Below are positions 1 to 9,294 of a DNA stretch of 64,000 nucleotides, one piece after another; within the stretch, counting starts at the first letter, position 1, and each line of letters starts with the position of its first letter. This stretch comes from Halosaccharopolyspora lacisalsi. GTDB lineage: Bacteria > Actinomycetota > Actinomycetes > Mycobacteriales > Pseudonocardiaceae. Below the pieces are notes generated by a model. The model made no database searches, was not told where the DNA came from, and saw only the letters and a program-made list of their open reading frames with translations. Where the stretch lies: NCBI RefSeq assembly GCF_014137975.1, contig NZ_JACGWZ010000001.1, positions 620,001 to 684,000 of the forward strand, given 5' to 3'. The position numbers and the translations under genes are program-made.

Positions 1-2
1 CC

Positions 3-1019
3 TGGCGCTCCATGGTCGAGGACGCCAGGCAGGCGGTGGCCGAGGAGGTCAGGCCCGAGGAGGCGCACCGGCAGTTCTACCAGCGCAGCCCGTGGAAGCG
101 GATCATCGTGATGTTCGCGGGCCCGTTCATGAACCTGCTGCTGGCCTTCGGCATCTTCACCGGCATCCTGATGGGCTACGGCCTGCCCGAGCCCACGACC
201 ACGGTGAAGTCGGTCAGTGAATGCGTGGTGTCCGCCAAAGCCCAGGTCGAGCAGGGCGAGTGCCCGCCCGGCGCCCCGAAGTCCCCCGCGGCCGAGGCCG
301 GGCTCAGGCTCGGGGACGAGATCGTGGCCTTCAACGGCGAGCCGGTCCGCTCCTGGAACCAGCTGCAGACCTCCATCCGCAACGCCTCCGGCACGGTCTC
401 GCTGACCGTCGAGCGCGACGGGCAACGCCGGACGCTGACCCCGACACTGATGCAGAGCACCCAGCCGAAGATCGGCGAACAGGACGAGTACGTCAAGGTC
501 GGTTTCCTCGGTTTCTCGCCGACTCGACACCTCGTCCAGCAGGGCTTCGGCGACGTGGTCGGGCGCGTCGGCGAGATGGTCGGCATGACCGCGCAGAAGA
601 TCGTGCAGCTACCGCAGCGGGTCCCGGGCCTGGTGGGGGCCATCGCCGGGCAGGAGCGCGAGGACGACTCGCCGATGGGCATCGTCGGCGTCAGCCGCAT
701 CGGTGGTCAGGTGCTGTCCTACGACGAGGCCTCGATCGGCGCGCGCCTGATCACCATGCTCAACCTGCTGGCCGCGGTGAACCTCTCGCTGTTCGCGCTC
801 AACATGCTGCCGATCCTGCCGCTGGACGGCGGGCACATCGCGGGTGCGCTGTGGGAGTCGATCCGGCGCAAGTTCGCCCGGTTGGTTCGGCGACCGGACC
901 CGGGGCCGTTCGACACGGCCAAGCTGATGCCGCTGGCCTACGGGGTCAGTCTCGTGTTCATCGCTTACTCGTTGCTGGTGCTCGTCGCCGACGTGGTCAA
1001 TCCCGTGACCCTGTATTGA
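3..1019 (+). CDS. rip1: Site-2 intramembrane metalloprotease Rip1/RseP family (5' end outside window)
   Basis: Membrane-embedded zinc protease that cuts anti-sigma factors and other membrane proteins. The open frame runs in from the window edge, so the start and the N-terminal HExxH zinc motif lie upstream and cannot be checked. Visible parts: the segment PWKRIIVMFAGPFMN followed by a hydrophobic helix, a PDZ-like domain (LGDEIVAFNGEPV), and the third family motif NMLPILPLDGGH, whose Asp completes the zinc site, then a last hydrophobic helix near the C-terminus. In mycobacteria the same gene sits between dxr and ispG, and here ispG follows about 190 bases downstream on the same strand, which supports orthology. 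The ATG at position 12 is internal, not the true start. Confidence 0.93.
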   Translation, partial: WRSMVEDARQAVAEEVRPEEAHRQFYQRSPWKRIIVMFAGPFMNLLLAFGIFTGILMGYGLPEPTTTVKSVSECVVSAKAQVEQGECPPGAPKSPAAEAGLRLGDEIVAFNGEPVRSWNQLQTSIRNASGTVSLTVERDGQRRTLTPTLMQSTQPKIGEQDEYVKVGFLGFSPTRHLVQQGFGDVVGRVGEMVGMTAQKIVQLPQRVPGLVGAIAGQEREDDSPMGIVGVSRIGGQVLSYDEASIGARLITMLNLLAAVNLSLFALNMLPILPLDGGHIAGALWESIRRKFARLVRRPDPGPFDTAKLMPLAYGVSLVFIAYSLLVLVADVVNPVTLY

Positions 1020-1208
1020 CGCACCGGTGAACGCGGTGGAAACGACCGCGATGCCGCATCGGGTGACCTGTGTGGCACGGTTCCCGCCCTGAGCCGCCGC
1101 TCGTTCGGCGGTACCCTTGTTGGGGGTGACCGCTGCCGCGCGGCACCCGATCGTGTCGCCATGCACGTTTCGTGCACGCAGTCGCAGCGCAGAGGTGGAG
1201 AGGAATCC

Positions 1209-2360
1209 ATGACCGTCGATCTGGGCATGCCCGGAGCAGCCGACCCCGTGCTCGCTGAGCGTCGTAAGACCCGGCAGTTGCAGGTGGGGCCGGTCGGAGT
1301 GGGTAGTGATCATCCCATCTCGGTGCAGACGATGACGACGACCAACACCCGTGACATCAATGGGACGTTGCAGCAGATCGCGGAGTTGACCGCGGCGGGG
1401 TGTGACATCGTGCGGGTGGCGTGTCCGACGAGTGAGGACGCGGAGGCGTTGCCGGTGATCGCGCAGAAGTCGCAGATTCCGGTTATCGCCGATATTCATT
1501 TCCAGCCGAAGTACGTGTTCGCCGCGATCGAGGCGGGTTGTGCGGGGGTGCGGGTCAATCCGGGCAACATCCGCAAGTTCGACGATCAGGTGCGGGAGAT
1601 CTCGCAGGCGGCCAAGGATCACGGCACGCCGATCCGGATCGGGGTCAATGCGGGGTCGTTGGACAAGCGGTTGATGGACAAGCACGGCAGGGCCACGCCG
1701 GAGGCGTTGGCGGAGTCGGCGTTGTGGGAGGCGGGGTTGTTCGCCGAGCACGACTTCCACGACGTCAAGATCTCGGTCAAGCACAATGATCCGGTGGTGA
1801 TGGTGCGTGCCTACGAGTTGTTGGCCGAGCGGTGTGATTATCCGTTGCATCTGGGGGTGACCGAGGCGGGTCCGGCGTTTCAGGGCACGATCAAGTCGGC
1901 CACGGCGTTCGGGGCGTTGTTGCGGCAGGGCATCGGGGACACGATTCGGGTGTCGTTGTCGGCGCCGCCGGTCGAGGAGATCAAGGTCGGTACCCAGATT
2001 CTGCAGTCGATGAATCTGCGTCCGCGCAAGTTGGAGATCGTGTCGTGTCCGTCGTGTGGGCGGGCGCAGGTGGATGTGTACAAGTTGGCCGACGAGGTCA
2101 CCGCCGGGTTGGAGGGCATGGAGGTGCCGCTGCGGGTGGCGGTGATGGGGTGTGTGGTCAACGGGCCCGGGGAGGCCCGTGAGGCCGATCTGGGGGTGGC
2201 CTCCGGCAACGGCAAGGGCCAGATCTTCGTGCGCGGCGAGGTCATCAAGACCGTGCCCGAGCACCAGATCGTGGAGACCCTCATCGAGGAGGCCGGGCGC
2301 CTCGCCGAGGACATGGACGGCACCACCACCAGCGGCGAACCCACCGTCTCCGTCAGCTAA
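1209..2360 (+). CDS. ispG: 4-hydroxy-3-methylbut-2-enyl diphosphate synthase (flavodoxin/ferredoxin), MEP pathway
   Basis: Converts ME-cPP to HMBPP in the non-mevalonate isoprenoid pathway; a cytosolic [4Fe-4S] enzyme. The product is 383 aa, close to the usual bacterial length. Cluster ligands are visible as CPSCGR and [10 protein letters not shown]. The ATG at 1209 is chosen because GGAGAGG (1197-1203) sits 5 nt upstream; an in-frame ATG at 1161 has no such site. Codon use is odd: from about 1260 to 2150 Leu is mostly TTG and many codons end GTG/GGG/GAT, while the last 200 bases return to the C-rich style of the neighbours. A strong terminator follows. Confidence 0.96.
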   Translation: MTVDLGMPGAADPVLAERRKTRQLQVGPVGVGSDHPISVQTMTTTNTRDINGTLQQIAELTAAGCDIVRVACPTSEDAEALPVIAQKSQIPVIADIHFQPKYVFAAIEAGCAGVRVNPGNIRKFDDQVREISQAAKDHGTPIRIGVNAGSLDKRLMDKHGRATPEALAESALWEAGLFAEHDFHDVKISVKHNDPVVMVRAYELLAERCDYPLHLGVTEAGPAFQGTIKSATAFGALLRQGIGDTIRVSLSAPPVEEIKVGTQILQSMNLRPRKLEIVSCPSCGRAQVDVYKLADEVTAGLEGMEVPLRVAVMGCVVNGPGEAREADLGVASGNGKGQIFVRGEVIKTVPEHQIVETLIEEAGRLAEDMDGTTTSGEPTVSVS

Positions 2361-2380
2361 CCCCAACCACGCTCGTCACG

Positions 2381-2412
2381 AGGCCCCATCCGGATCCGCC
2401 GGGTGGGGCTTT
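2381..2412 (+). terminator. Rho-independent terminator of ispG
   Basis: Arms 2383-2393 and 2399-2409 form an 11-bp stem (one G-U pair) with a 5-nt loop, extended by two weaker pairs, and followed by TTT. It lies 20 bases after the ispG stop. Confidence 0.85.
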
Positions 2413-2592
2413 CGCGTGCTCGGGCCAGCCGTCGCAGAAGCCACCGGTCTCGCACCGACCACGCCTCGCGCGGTTCGACAGCGCAGCCCCTGAACGTGCG
2501 TGACCGCCGCCCGCACGTACGAGGGACGCCACCGCCGAGAACGTGCCGTGTATCACCAGCACGGCGGCGTCCGGATCTGGCACCCTGGGCGG

Positions 2593-3429
2593 GTGCTCAA
2601 GCTTGCCGGTGCACGGAGGCTGGAGGATCGAGACCTCTCCGGCGTTCGTGCCCTGCTGGACGCGGACCCGGCCGTGGCCTGCATGGTCGCGGCCCGGGTC
2701 GAAGCTGTCGGACTCCAGCCGTCCCGTCTCGGGGGTGAGCTGTGGGGGTTCGGGCCCAAGCTCGACGGCCTGTGCTTCTCCGGTGGCAACCTGATCCCGC
2801 TGCGCGGCGGTCGCGGCGCTATGCGTGCCTTCGCGGACCGGGCGTTGCGCCGCGGACGTATCTGCTCCTCCCTCGTCGGCCCCTCGGAGCAGGTGCTGGC
2901 GTTGTGGCGCGAGCTCGCCCCGGACTGGGGCCCGGCCCGGGAGGTACGTCCCCAGCAGCCGCTGATGGTGATGTCCGGTCCGCCCCGGGTGCGTGCCGAT
3001 CCGCTGGTGCGTCCGGTTCGTTCCGACGAACTGGACCGCTACCTGCCCGCGGCGGTGGCCATGTTCACCGAGGAAGTGGGCGTCGACCCGCGCGACGGTG
3101 GCGGAGCGGACAGCTACCGGGCCCGGATCGCCGAACTGATCGCCGGGGGTCGTGCCTTCGCCCGCTTCGAGGGGGACCGGGTGGTGTTCAAGGCCGAGAT
3201 CGGTGCCCTGTCCCGATCGGCGGGGCAGATCCAGGGGGTCTGGGTGCACCCCCGCTACCGGGGCACCGGTCTGGGCACCGCCGGTACGGCCACCATCGCC
3301 GACAGGTTGGTCCGCGGTATGGGACGTGTGGCCAGTTTGTACGTCAACGATTTCAACGTCGCGGCGCGGAGGGCTTACGGCCGCGTGGGCTTCCAGCAGG
3401 CGGGAACCTTCGGCACCGTGCTGTTCTGA
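2593..3429 (+). CDS. GNAT acetyltransferase with N-terminal DUF4081-like domain
   Basis: Predicted cytosolic N-acetyltransferase; substrate unknown. Two parts can be seen: an N-terminal domain (about residues 1-135, rich in GPSEQVLALW-type motifs) matching the DUF4081 type, and a C-terminal GNAT fold with the acetyl-CoA loop VHPRYRGTGLGTAG and the NDFNVAARRAYGRVGF end. The same two-domain protein follows ispG in mycobacteria (Rv2867c locus), so position supports the family call. GTG 2593 gives 278 aa, near the mycobacterial length; an in-frame start at 2500 would add 31 residues without domain character. No clear Shine-Dalgarno is seen for 2593. Confidence 0.82.
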   Translation: MLKLAGARRLEDRDLSGVRALLDADPAVACMVAARVEAVGLQPSRLGGELWGFGPKLDGLCFSGGNLIPLRGGRGAMRAFADRALRRGRICSSLVGPSEQVLALWRELAPDWGPAREVRPQQPLMVMSGPPRVRADPLVRPVRSDELDRYLPAAVAMFTEEVGVDPRDGGGADSYRARIAELIAGGRAFARFEGDRVVFKAEIGALSRSAGQIQGVWVHPRYRGTGLGTAGTATIADRLVRGMGRVASLYVNDFNVAARRAYGRVGFQQAGTFGTVLF

Positions 3430-3511
3430 CTCCCTCCGTCCAACGCCGAACTCGTGTTTCGATCATGTTGCCGTGGGCCGTCGTGGTGTGACCCGATCCG
3501 AACTTGTTAGG

Positions 3512-3517
3512 CATACT
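3512..3517 (+). promoter_or_regulatory. -10 element (CATACT) for leaderless start at 3525
   Basis: CATACT lies 7 nt before GTG 3525, the geometry expected when transcription starts at the start codon. No Shine-Dalgarno precedes the GTG. No clear -35 was found. Confidence 0.5.
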
Positions 3518-3524
3518 GCCGGAT

Positions 3525-5330
3525 GTGCCTGTACCACGTTTCGTGAGTGTGCTGTCCGGCCTGCTGCTCCTGCTTCCCGTGGCCGGTTGTGGATTGGTCG
3601 ACAGTGGACCTTCGGCGAAGGACGTCGCCGCGGCATTCCTGGCCTCCTTCGCCTCCGGGAACAACGCGGCCGCCGCCGATCGGACCGACGCCCCGGAGAC
3701 CGCACGGCGGTTGCTCGACACGACCCGCGAGGAGTTGTCGCCGAAGTCGGTCAGCGCGTCGGTGACCGGGGTGGACGAGGGTTCCGACCAGCAGTCCACC
3801 AAGGCCCGTTTCGACGTCTCGTGGCGCTTCGGTCAGGGCCGGGTGTGGAAGTACAGCGGTTCGATGGAGCTCAACGAGGGAAAACGGGGCTGGAAGGTGC
3901 ACTGGCGACCTTCGGTGATCCACCCGAAGCTCGCCGCGCAACAGACGCTGGATTTCCGTGAGCAGCATCCGAAGCCGGCCCCGATCCTGGGCCGCAACGG
4001 CGTGCGGATGATGGGGCCGGAGGAGCTCGTGCGGGTGACCGTCGTGCCCGGCCAGGTTGGTGGTGACCTGCCCGGAGTGGCGGAGAAACTGGCTTCGGGG
4101 CTCGAGGAGGTGGCTCCCTCGGTCACTTCGAAGGGCATCGTCGACGGCGCCAAGGCCACGCCACCCGACCAGGCCTACACGGTGGTGACGCTGCGCCGAG
4201 CCGACTACGGGAAGGTGAAGTCGCGCATCTACGAACTGCCCGGCGTGCGCTTTCCGACCACCACCCAGCTGGTCTCCTCCGAACAGAACTACGGCTCGCA
4301 GGTACTGCCCGGCGTGGCCGAGCACCTCGACGAGCGGGTCCACGGCACGGCGGGTTGGAGCGTGGTCACCCGCAACGTCGCCGGAGCCGAGGTGCGGACC
4401 CTGCACAAGGTGCCGCCGAAACCGGCCGAGGCCGTGAAAACCACCCTCGACGACCGGGTGCAGAGGGCCGCGGAGAAGGCCGTCGACCCGATCGGCAAGA
4501 GCGCGATGATCGTGGCGATGCAGCCCTCCAGCGGGGATCTGCTCACCGTGGCCCAGAACGCCGCCGCCGACCGCGCCGGTGCCGTGTCGTTGACCGGACA
4601 GTACCCGCCCGGGTCGACTTTCAAGATCGTCACCGCGCTCGCCGCGCTGGAGACGGGACGGATGAACCTCGACACGCCGGTGGAGTGTCCCGGCACGACG
4701 GTCATCGGCAACCGGCTGATCCCGAACTCGCACGAGTTCGATCTCGGTACGGTACCGCTGCGCACCGCGTTCGCGCAGTCCTGCAACACGACTTTCGCCC
4801 ACATCGCGGCGGACCTGCCCTCGGGAGCGCTGAGCAAGGCCGCCAAGCAGCTCGGTCTCGGTGCGGATTTCGTGACCCCGGGCATCACCACGATCACCGG
4901 GGAGGTGCCGACCACCGACGACAGGATCCAGCGCGCGGCGAACGGTTTCGGGCAGGGCACCGTGCTGGCCAGTCCGTTCGGCATGGCCCTGGTCACGAGT
5001 TCCGTGATGCGGGGCGAGATGGTCACGCCGAAGCTGATTCGGGGCGAGAAGACGGAAACCGGAGCCTCCCCGTCCGCGCCGTCGCGCAGTTCCCTGGACC
5101 AGCTCCGCACCATGATGCGGGAGGTCGTCACCGGTGGGACCGCCACCGAGCTCAAGGGGATGGGCGAGGTCGCGGGAAAGACCGGGACCGCCCAGTTCGG
5201 CGACGGCACTCGTTCGCACGGCTGGTTCGTCGGGTACCGGGGTGACATGGCCTTCGCGGTGCTGGTGACGGATGCGGGCAGTTCGGAGAGGGCGGTGGCG
5301 GTCGCACGGAGTTTCCTGGAGAACACGTAG
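3525..5330 (+). CDS. Penicillin-binding lipoprotein (class B transpeptidase)
   Basis: Peptidoglycan D,D-transpeptidase anchored to the outer face of the membrane. The 601-residue product has a signal peptide ending in a lipobox (VAGC), an N-terminal NTF2-like/MecA_N-like domain, a dimerisation region, and a transpeptidase domain with all three active-site motifs: STFK (in PPGSTFKIVTA), SCN (AQSCNTTF) and KTGT (AGKTGTAQFG). It corresponds to the mycobacterial Rv2864c-type PBP by both architecture and gene order. A TTG at 3504 is in frame, but GTG 3525 gives a shorter, more usual signal peptide and lies right behind a -10 box. Confidence 0.92.
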   Translation: MPVPRFVSVLSGLLLLLPVAGCGLVDSGPSAKDVAAAFLASFASGNNAAAADRTDAPETARRLLDTTREELSPKSVSASVTGVDEGSDQQSTKARFDVSWRFGQGRVWKYSGSMELNEGKRGWKVHWRPSVIHPKLAAQQTLDFREQHPKPAPILGRNGVRMMGPEELVRVTVVPGQVGGDLPGVAEKLASGLEEVAPSVTSKGIVDGAKATPPDQAYTVVTLRRADYGKVKSRIYELPGVRFPTTTQLVSSEQNYGSQVLPGVAEHLDERVHGTAGWSVVTRNVAGAEVRTLHKVPPKPAEAVKTTLDDRVQRAAEKAVDPIGKSAMIVAMQPSSGDLLTVAQNAAADRAGAVSLTGQYPPGSTFKIVTALAALETGRMNLDTPVECPGTTVIGNRLIPNSHEFDLGTVPLRTAFAQSCNTTFAHIAADLPSGALSKAAKQLGLGADFVTPGITTITGEVPTTDDRIQRAANGFGQGTVLASPFGMALVTSSVMRGEMVTPKLIRGEKTETGASPSAPSRSSLDQLRTMMREVVTGGTATELKGMGEVAGKTGTAQFGDGTRSHGWFVGYRGDMAFAVLVTDAGSSERAVAVARSFLENT

Positions 5331-5421
5331 TGCTTTCGCTGTGCTACTTTGTGGCGCGCGACTCGCCCCCCGCCGTCGGTGACGGCCCATTCCGGTGAGT
5401 ACCCCGTCACGAGGAGCGGTG

Positions 5422-5823
5422 TTGATCTACTTCGATTCCTCCGCGCTGATCAAACTGATCACCGCGGAGCCGGAGAGCAAGGCGCTGAGCGAGTGGGTTC
5501 GCGGCAACTCGCGACGGTCGAGGACGACCAGCGCGGTGTCGAAGGTCGACGTGATGCGCTCCTTCAAGGGGAGAGGGCCCGCCGTCGAGGACCTGGCCTC
5601 GATCGTGCTTTCCAAGATCGACCAGTTGCCGGTCCAGCAGGAGATGCTCGACATCGCGAGCCGGATGCGCTGCCCGGTGGGGTCGGTGGAGGCGATCCAC
5701 CTGGCCACCGCGTCGATGATGCACGGTGCCCTGCACGCGTTCGTCTCCTACGATCCGGTGGTGCTGGAAGCGGCGCGCGAGGGCGGCCTGACCACGGTCT
5801 CACCCGGGGCCACCCTCGCGTAG
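5422..5823 (+). CDS. PIN-domain protein, VapC-like
   Basis: Probable Mg-dependent RNase toxin of the VapC type, 133 aa. The first PIN motif is clear (IYFDSSALIKL), as is the AIHLATA helix and a terminal SYDPVVL. Two usual acidic positions look changed: the central Glu region reads KVDVMRS, and the Asp normally preceding AIHLA is Glu (GSVEAIHLA). No VapB-like antitoxin is encoded in the 90 bases upstream or directly downstream. The start is uncertain: AGGAG at 5412-5416 is 5 nt before TTG 5422 but only 2 nt before GTG 5419. A VapBC pair occupies a comparable place in M. tuberculosis. Confidence 0.75.
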   Translation: MIYFDSSALIKLITAEPESKALSEWVRGNSRRSRTTSAVSKVDVMRSFKGRGPAVEDLASIVLSKIDQLPVQQEMLDIASRMRCPVGSVEAIHLATASMMHGALHAFVSYDPVVLEAAREGGLTTVSPGATLA

Positions 5824-5913
5824 CAGGTGTGTCGAGGGCTCGTGCCGTGTGTGATTCGTCATGACAGCTGCATCGCGGTGGCCAGCCGGTCAAGTTCGCG
5901 TGTCACGAGGTTT

Positions 5914-5919
5914 TAGAGT
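5914..5919 (+). promoter_or_regulatory. map: -10 element (TAGAGT) for map
   Basis: TAGAGT lies 6 nt before ATG 5926, as in leaderless actinobacterial genes. A weak GAGGG is squeezed between them, so SD-led initiation cannot be fully excluded. Confidence 0.45.
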
Positions 5920-5925
5920 GAGGGT

Positions 5926-6783
5926 ATGCCGGTACGATCCCCGTTGAAGCCAGGTGAGCAGACCCCCCGCCGCGAGGTCCCGTCCTCGATCGAACGTCCC
6001 GAGTACGTCGGTCGAGAGGCGCCGCGGCGCAACACCGACCCCGACGTCCAGCCGCCCGAGGTCATCGAGGCGATGCGGGTGGCGGGCAAGCTCGCCGCGC
6101 AGGCCCTGGCCGAGGCGGGCAAGGCCGTGCGACCGGGCGCCACCACCGACCACATCGACGCCGTGGTGCACGAGTTCTTCGTCGACAACGGCGTGTACCC
6201 CTCGACGCTGGGGTACCGGGGTTTCCCGAAGTCGTGCTGCACCTCGTTGAACGAGGTCATCTGTCACGGCATCCCGGACTCGACGGTCATCCAGGACGGC
6301 GACATCGTCAACGTCGACGTCACCGGCTACATCAACGGGGTGCACGGGGACACCAACGCCACTTTCCAGGCCGGTGAGGTCTCCGAGGAGGCGCGGCTGC
6401 TGGTGGAGCGCACCCACGAGGCCACCATGCGGGGGATCCGGGCGGCCAAGCCCGGGCGTCAGCTCAACGTGATCGGCCGGGTCATCGAGTCCTACGCCAA
6501 GCGCTTCGGCTACGGCGTCGTTCGCGACTTCACCGGTCACGGGATCGGTCGTTCCTTCCACAGCGGGCTGGTCATCCTGCACTACGACGAGCCGTCGGTG
6601 CAGACGGTCATCGAGCCGGGGATGACGTTCACGATCGAGCCGATGATCACGCTGGGCACTCACGAGTACGACATGTGGGACGACGACTGGACGGTCACCA
6701 CGCTGGACAAGAGCTGGACCGCCCAGTTCGAGCACACCATCCTGATCACCGAGGACGGCAACGAGATCCTCACCCAGCTCTGA
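5926..6783 (+). CDS. map: Type I methionine aminopeptidase with N-terminal extension
   Basis: Removes the initiator Met from nascent proteins; cytosolic, dimetal enzyme. The product is 285 aa. Metal ligands are visible: His of CHGIP region, Asp pair in [17 protein letters not shown], His of GHGIG, Glu of FTIEPM and Glu of FEHTILIT. Residues 1-40 are a proline-rich extension before the catalytic core, as in the actinobacterial MapB type (PxxP-containing). The gene is the last of the block shared with mycobacteria (Rv2861c position). Confidence 0.95.
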   Translation: MPVRSPLKPGEQTPRREVPSSIERPEYVGREAPRRNTDPDVQPPEVIEAMRVAGKLAAQALAEAGKAVRPGATTDHIDAVVHEFFVDNGVYPSTLGYRGFPKSCCTSLNEVICHGIPDSTVIQDGDIVNVDVTGYINGVHGDTNATFQAGEVSEEARLLVERTHEATMRGIRAAKPGRQLNVIGRVIESYAKRFGYGVVRDFTGHGIGRSFHSGLVILHYDEPSVQTVIEPGMTFTIEPMITLGTHEYDMWDDDWTVTTLDKSWTAQFEHTILITEDGNEILTQL

Positions 6784-6839
6784 GGCGCGCGTCGGGTAGG
6801 CTGCCGCCCGGCCTGCCCGACCCGCTGGAGTGAGGGACC

Positions 6840-7478
6840 GTGTCCGAGGAGTCGCCGCCCGAGATCGAAGCCCCCGCCGTCGGCGCCAGTGTCGTCCGCT
6901 ACCGCCGGGGGTGGGGAATGCTCGTGGGAGCGCTCCTCCTGCTGGCGTTTCCCGGTCTCTTCCTCTGGTACATCCTCGATCCGAGTATTCGACACGGACA
7001 GTCCGCGACCGGTATGGCGTGGGGGTTCTTCATCATCTTCGGGGTAATCATGGTCCCGACCGGCTTGATCGTGCTGGTGATGAGCGTGCGGGTGCTTTTC
7101 GAGACCGTGAGCGTCTACGTTGATGACACCGGAATCTGGTGGGACGCGGGAACCTATTTTGCGGTGATCCGCTGGAGCGGAATTCGGTTCATACGTGCTC
7201 ATGTTTCGAACAATTCTCCGGACGGCGGGGGTGGAGAGGCCAAAGTCGAGGGCGAATCCAAATCCGGGCGTGAAGTCAAAACCGGGAACGTCGAGATTTT
7301 TTTCTTCGAGGGTGCGGTCGGGGATCAGCACAGTTCACTCCCTCCGGCGGGTCGTGAACAATCCGCGGGCGGGCAGCATGACCAGCTGTTTGGTCGCTTG
7401 TTCAAACTGCCGGATTTGCGAGTTCAGCGACGTTTTTTGGCGGCAGTGCGATCCTACCGCTCCGACCTGGTCGCATGA
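6840..7478 (+). CDS. Predicted membrane protein, unknown function
   Basis: No family was recognised. The 212-residue product has a cytosolic proline-rich N-terminus, two membrane helices (about 26-45 and 59-82), then a soluble C-terminal region with a PH-like start (VYVDDTGIWWDAGTYFAVIRW) and a charged, glycine-rich loop. GTG 6840 is preceded by GGAGTGAGGG, and a TAGGCT -10 box lies at 6797-6802, giving a short leader. The second half is less GC-rich than its surroundings. It is convergent with the next gene, sharing a perfect hairpin terminator that overlaps the stop codon. Confidence 0.7.
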   Translation: MSEESPPEIEAPAVGASVVRYRRGWGMLVGALLLLAFPGLFLWYILDPSIRHGQSATGMAWGFFIIFGVIMVPTGLIVLVMSVRVLFETVSVYVDDTGIWWDAGTYFAVIRWSGIRFIRAHVSNNSPDGGGGEAKVEGESKSGREVKTGNVEIFFFEGAVGDQHSSLPPAGREQSAGGQHDQLFGRLFKLPDLRVQRRFLAAVRSYRSDLVA

Positions 7479-7509
7479 TGTGGCCACTCCTGCTCGGGAG
7501 TGGCCACAT
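7478..7509. terminator. Bidirectional terminator between convergent genes
   Basis: A perfect 13-bp inverted repeat (ATGTGGCCACTCC and its complement) with a 6-nt loop sits between the stop codons of the two converging membrane-protein genes. TTCTT follows on the plus strand. Its symmetry allows it to serve both directions. Confidence 0.8.
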
Positions 7510-7511
7510 TC

Positions 7512-8198
7512 TTAGTCGCGCTGTCGCTCAAGCTCTCGCATGCGTTTTCGGGCAGCCTTTTTTGGGTCTTTCCCCTGTCTGCGCTGTCCGTTGCGGCGGG
7601 CCTCCTTGCGGTCGGCGCGGTTCTGTCTGATCTGGCGGTAGAATTCCCTGTCTTTTTCCTTCTTCGCCGCGCGCTCCTCGGGCGTGCCGTAGATCTTCTC
7701 CCAGAACTTGCGCTGCTCCTCCTGGGAGAACGACCAGACCACCGATCTGGAGAACACCCACAGCGTCGGGAAGATGAAGACGAAGGTGGTCGCCGTCCAG
7801 ATCCAGCCGGCAGCACCGGGAGAGATTCCCGTGGACTGGTGGTACTCCACGTTCTCTGAGCTGACGATGCGGCCACCGCCGTCGCTCACCAGGACACGTT
7901 GGGGTGTGCCGATCTCCTCGGGTGTGAAGAGATTGAAATCCACGGTAGCTCGCCACGTCCCACCGGTCCCGTCCTGCTGGAAGACGGCCGTGCAGTTCCA
8001 GTTGTTGCCGAATCCGCGCCAGGAGATCGGCCCCTTGTTCTCGCAGGAGCGCACGTGGGCGATGGCATTGGTTTCGCTGTAGCCGGCCTGGAGGGAGAAG
8101 ACGATGGTCAGGTTGAGCAGGAGCAGTACGACGACGACGAGGAAACCGGCGAGCATCTTTCCGAGTCGGATGGCGAGATCGTCCGATTGGAGGTTCAC
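7512..8198 (-). CDS. Two-helix membrane protein with basic tail, last gene of type VII-like cassette
   Basis: Unknown function; 228 aa. Membrane helices at about 15-37 and 130-151 enclose an extracytoplasmic domain with two cysteines (Cys52 and Cys69) that could form a disulfide. Residues 155-228 form a very charged, Arg/Lys/Glu-rich, probably helical cytosolic tail. GTG 8198 lies 2 nt after the stop of the upstream effector gene, with AAGGA in front, so translation is coupled. By position it could protect against or help export the upstream effector; this is inference only. Families called DUF3592 or DUF6346 look broadly similar, but I cannot confirm either. Confidence 0.68.
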   Translation of the reverse strand: MNLQSDDLAIRLGKMLAGFLVVVVLLLLNLTIVFSLQAGYSETNAIAHVRSCENKGPISWRGFGNNWNCTAVFQQDGTGGTWRATVDFNLFTPEEIGTPQRVLVSDGGGRIVSSENVEYHQSTGISPGAAGWIWTATTFVFIFPTLWVFSRSVVWSFSQEEQRKFWEKIYGTPEERAAKKEKDREFYRQIRQNRADRKEARRNGQRRQGKDPKKAARKRMRELERQRD

Positions 8199-8200
8199 TG

Positions 8201-9294
8201 TTAATCCTTGTTCTGCTTCGCGTCGTCGTCGCCGTCGTCGAGCTTGGCCGTCTCCTTGACGGTGTCCGTGGCCAGCTTGGTCGCACCTCCGTCCGGTCCC
8301 ATCTGAAGGTGGGGTTGGAAGAGATCCCCCTTCATCCACGGCTTGAATTCGCTGCCGCCTTGCGCGAATCCTCTCTTGGCCATGCTCCCGGTCGTGGTGC
8401 TGGGGGCGATGTGGCGAGCAGCGTCGGCGGCATTTTGATCGGTAAGTGCCTTTTGCGAACCGACGTTGGTCAAGTTGCCTTCGGGTGGATTGCTGAGCAG
8501 GCTGAAGAACTCGTCGATCGACTTCCGGACCGATGTCGCCGCGGAGCCGAGCTTGTCGAGGTTGCTCCACAGGTCGTGGAGGACCTCGCCGAGCTTTTTC
8601 ATCCATCCGGAGATCTTGTCGGCCCATTGCAACGCGAGTCGAACCGCGTCGGCGATGGCTCCACCGATGGCGATCCCCGCCGTGGCCACGGAAGCCGCCA
8701 ACCACCGCAATGCCGCGGCGGCGATATCGCCGACGGCCGTCGCGATGAGGTCGCGGACGATGCCACGCACCGCCCCCACCACGGTCCCGGCACCTTCGAC
8801 GGCGCCCTTCATGCCCTTGCCCGCGGCGGCAAGGGCCTCGATGTGCTTGGTGAGTTCGGAGGCCATCTTCCGGTAGGCGTCACCGGCCTTGCCCTCCCAG
8901 TCTGTGGTGGCCGCTGCCGCACCGCGGTACTGCTCGGCTACGTCCTCGACCTCCTTGCCGACCTTTCCCAGGTGCTGGCCATACCGGCGATCTCGTCCGG
9001 ATCGCCCATCAGTGCGTCGAACGCATCGCGGAGGAACCAGACGTGTTCGATCAGCCAGCCGACCCCCCAACTGGCCAGTGTTCCCAGCGGGTCCGCAGCC
9101 ACCCCGACCGCGTCGATGCCGAGGCTCATGGCGCTGAGCCCGGCGGTGTCCCAGTCGCCGTTGACGATCGCTTTGTAGCTCGAGACCGCGTTCTCGGCTC
9201 CGCCACCACCGCTGGCGAAGTTGTCGACGTTTTTCTCCTCGTTCTGCTTCTGAACTTCGTTGGTGTCGACCACCAGGTCTTGTTCCGTCGTCAT
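8201..9294 (-). pseudogene. WXG100-like type VII effector, interrupted by one frameshift
   Basis: The reading frame from ATG 9294 encodes an N-terminal region (…LGTLASWGVGWLIEHV, GDPDEIAGMASTW) and then stops early. The -1 frame continues it (KVGKEVEDVAEQY… WEGKAGDAYRK … to DDDAKQNKD). Aligned with the RHS protein at 26581-31095 (SWRNVAESVGEVAKDF) the two parts join with one residue missing or changed, so a single base has been lost at TGGGAAAGG (8962-8970). The rebuilt protein is about 364 aa: a WXG100/PPE-like helical domain, an Ala-rich amphipathic region and a short acidic tail, with no toxin domain recognised. Its ATG overlaps the stop of the EspC-like gene by 4 nt. A sequencing or assembly error is equally possible. 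Confidence 0.72.

Noticed and set aside
1161-1208. Earlier ATG start for ispG
   Set aside because: The extra 16 residues have no family match, while ATG 1209 has a well-placed Shine-Dalgarno.
8962-8970. Programmed -1 frameshift at G-GGA-AAG in the WXG-like effector
   Set aside because: The heptamer is in register with the downstream frame, not with the incoming frame, so tandem slippage as in known -1 sites would not work. A one-base deletion is simpler.
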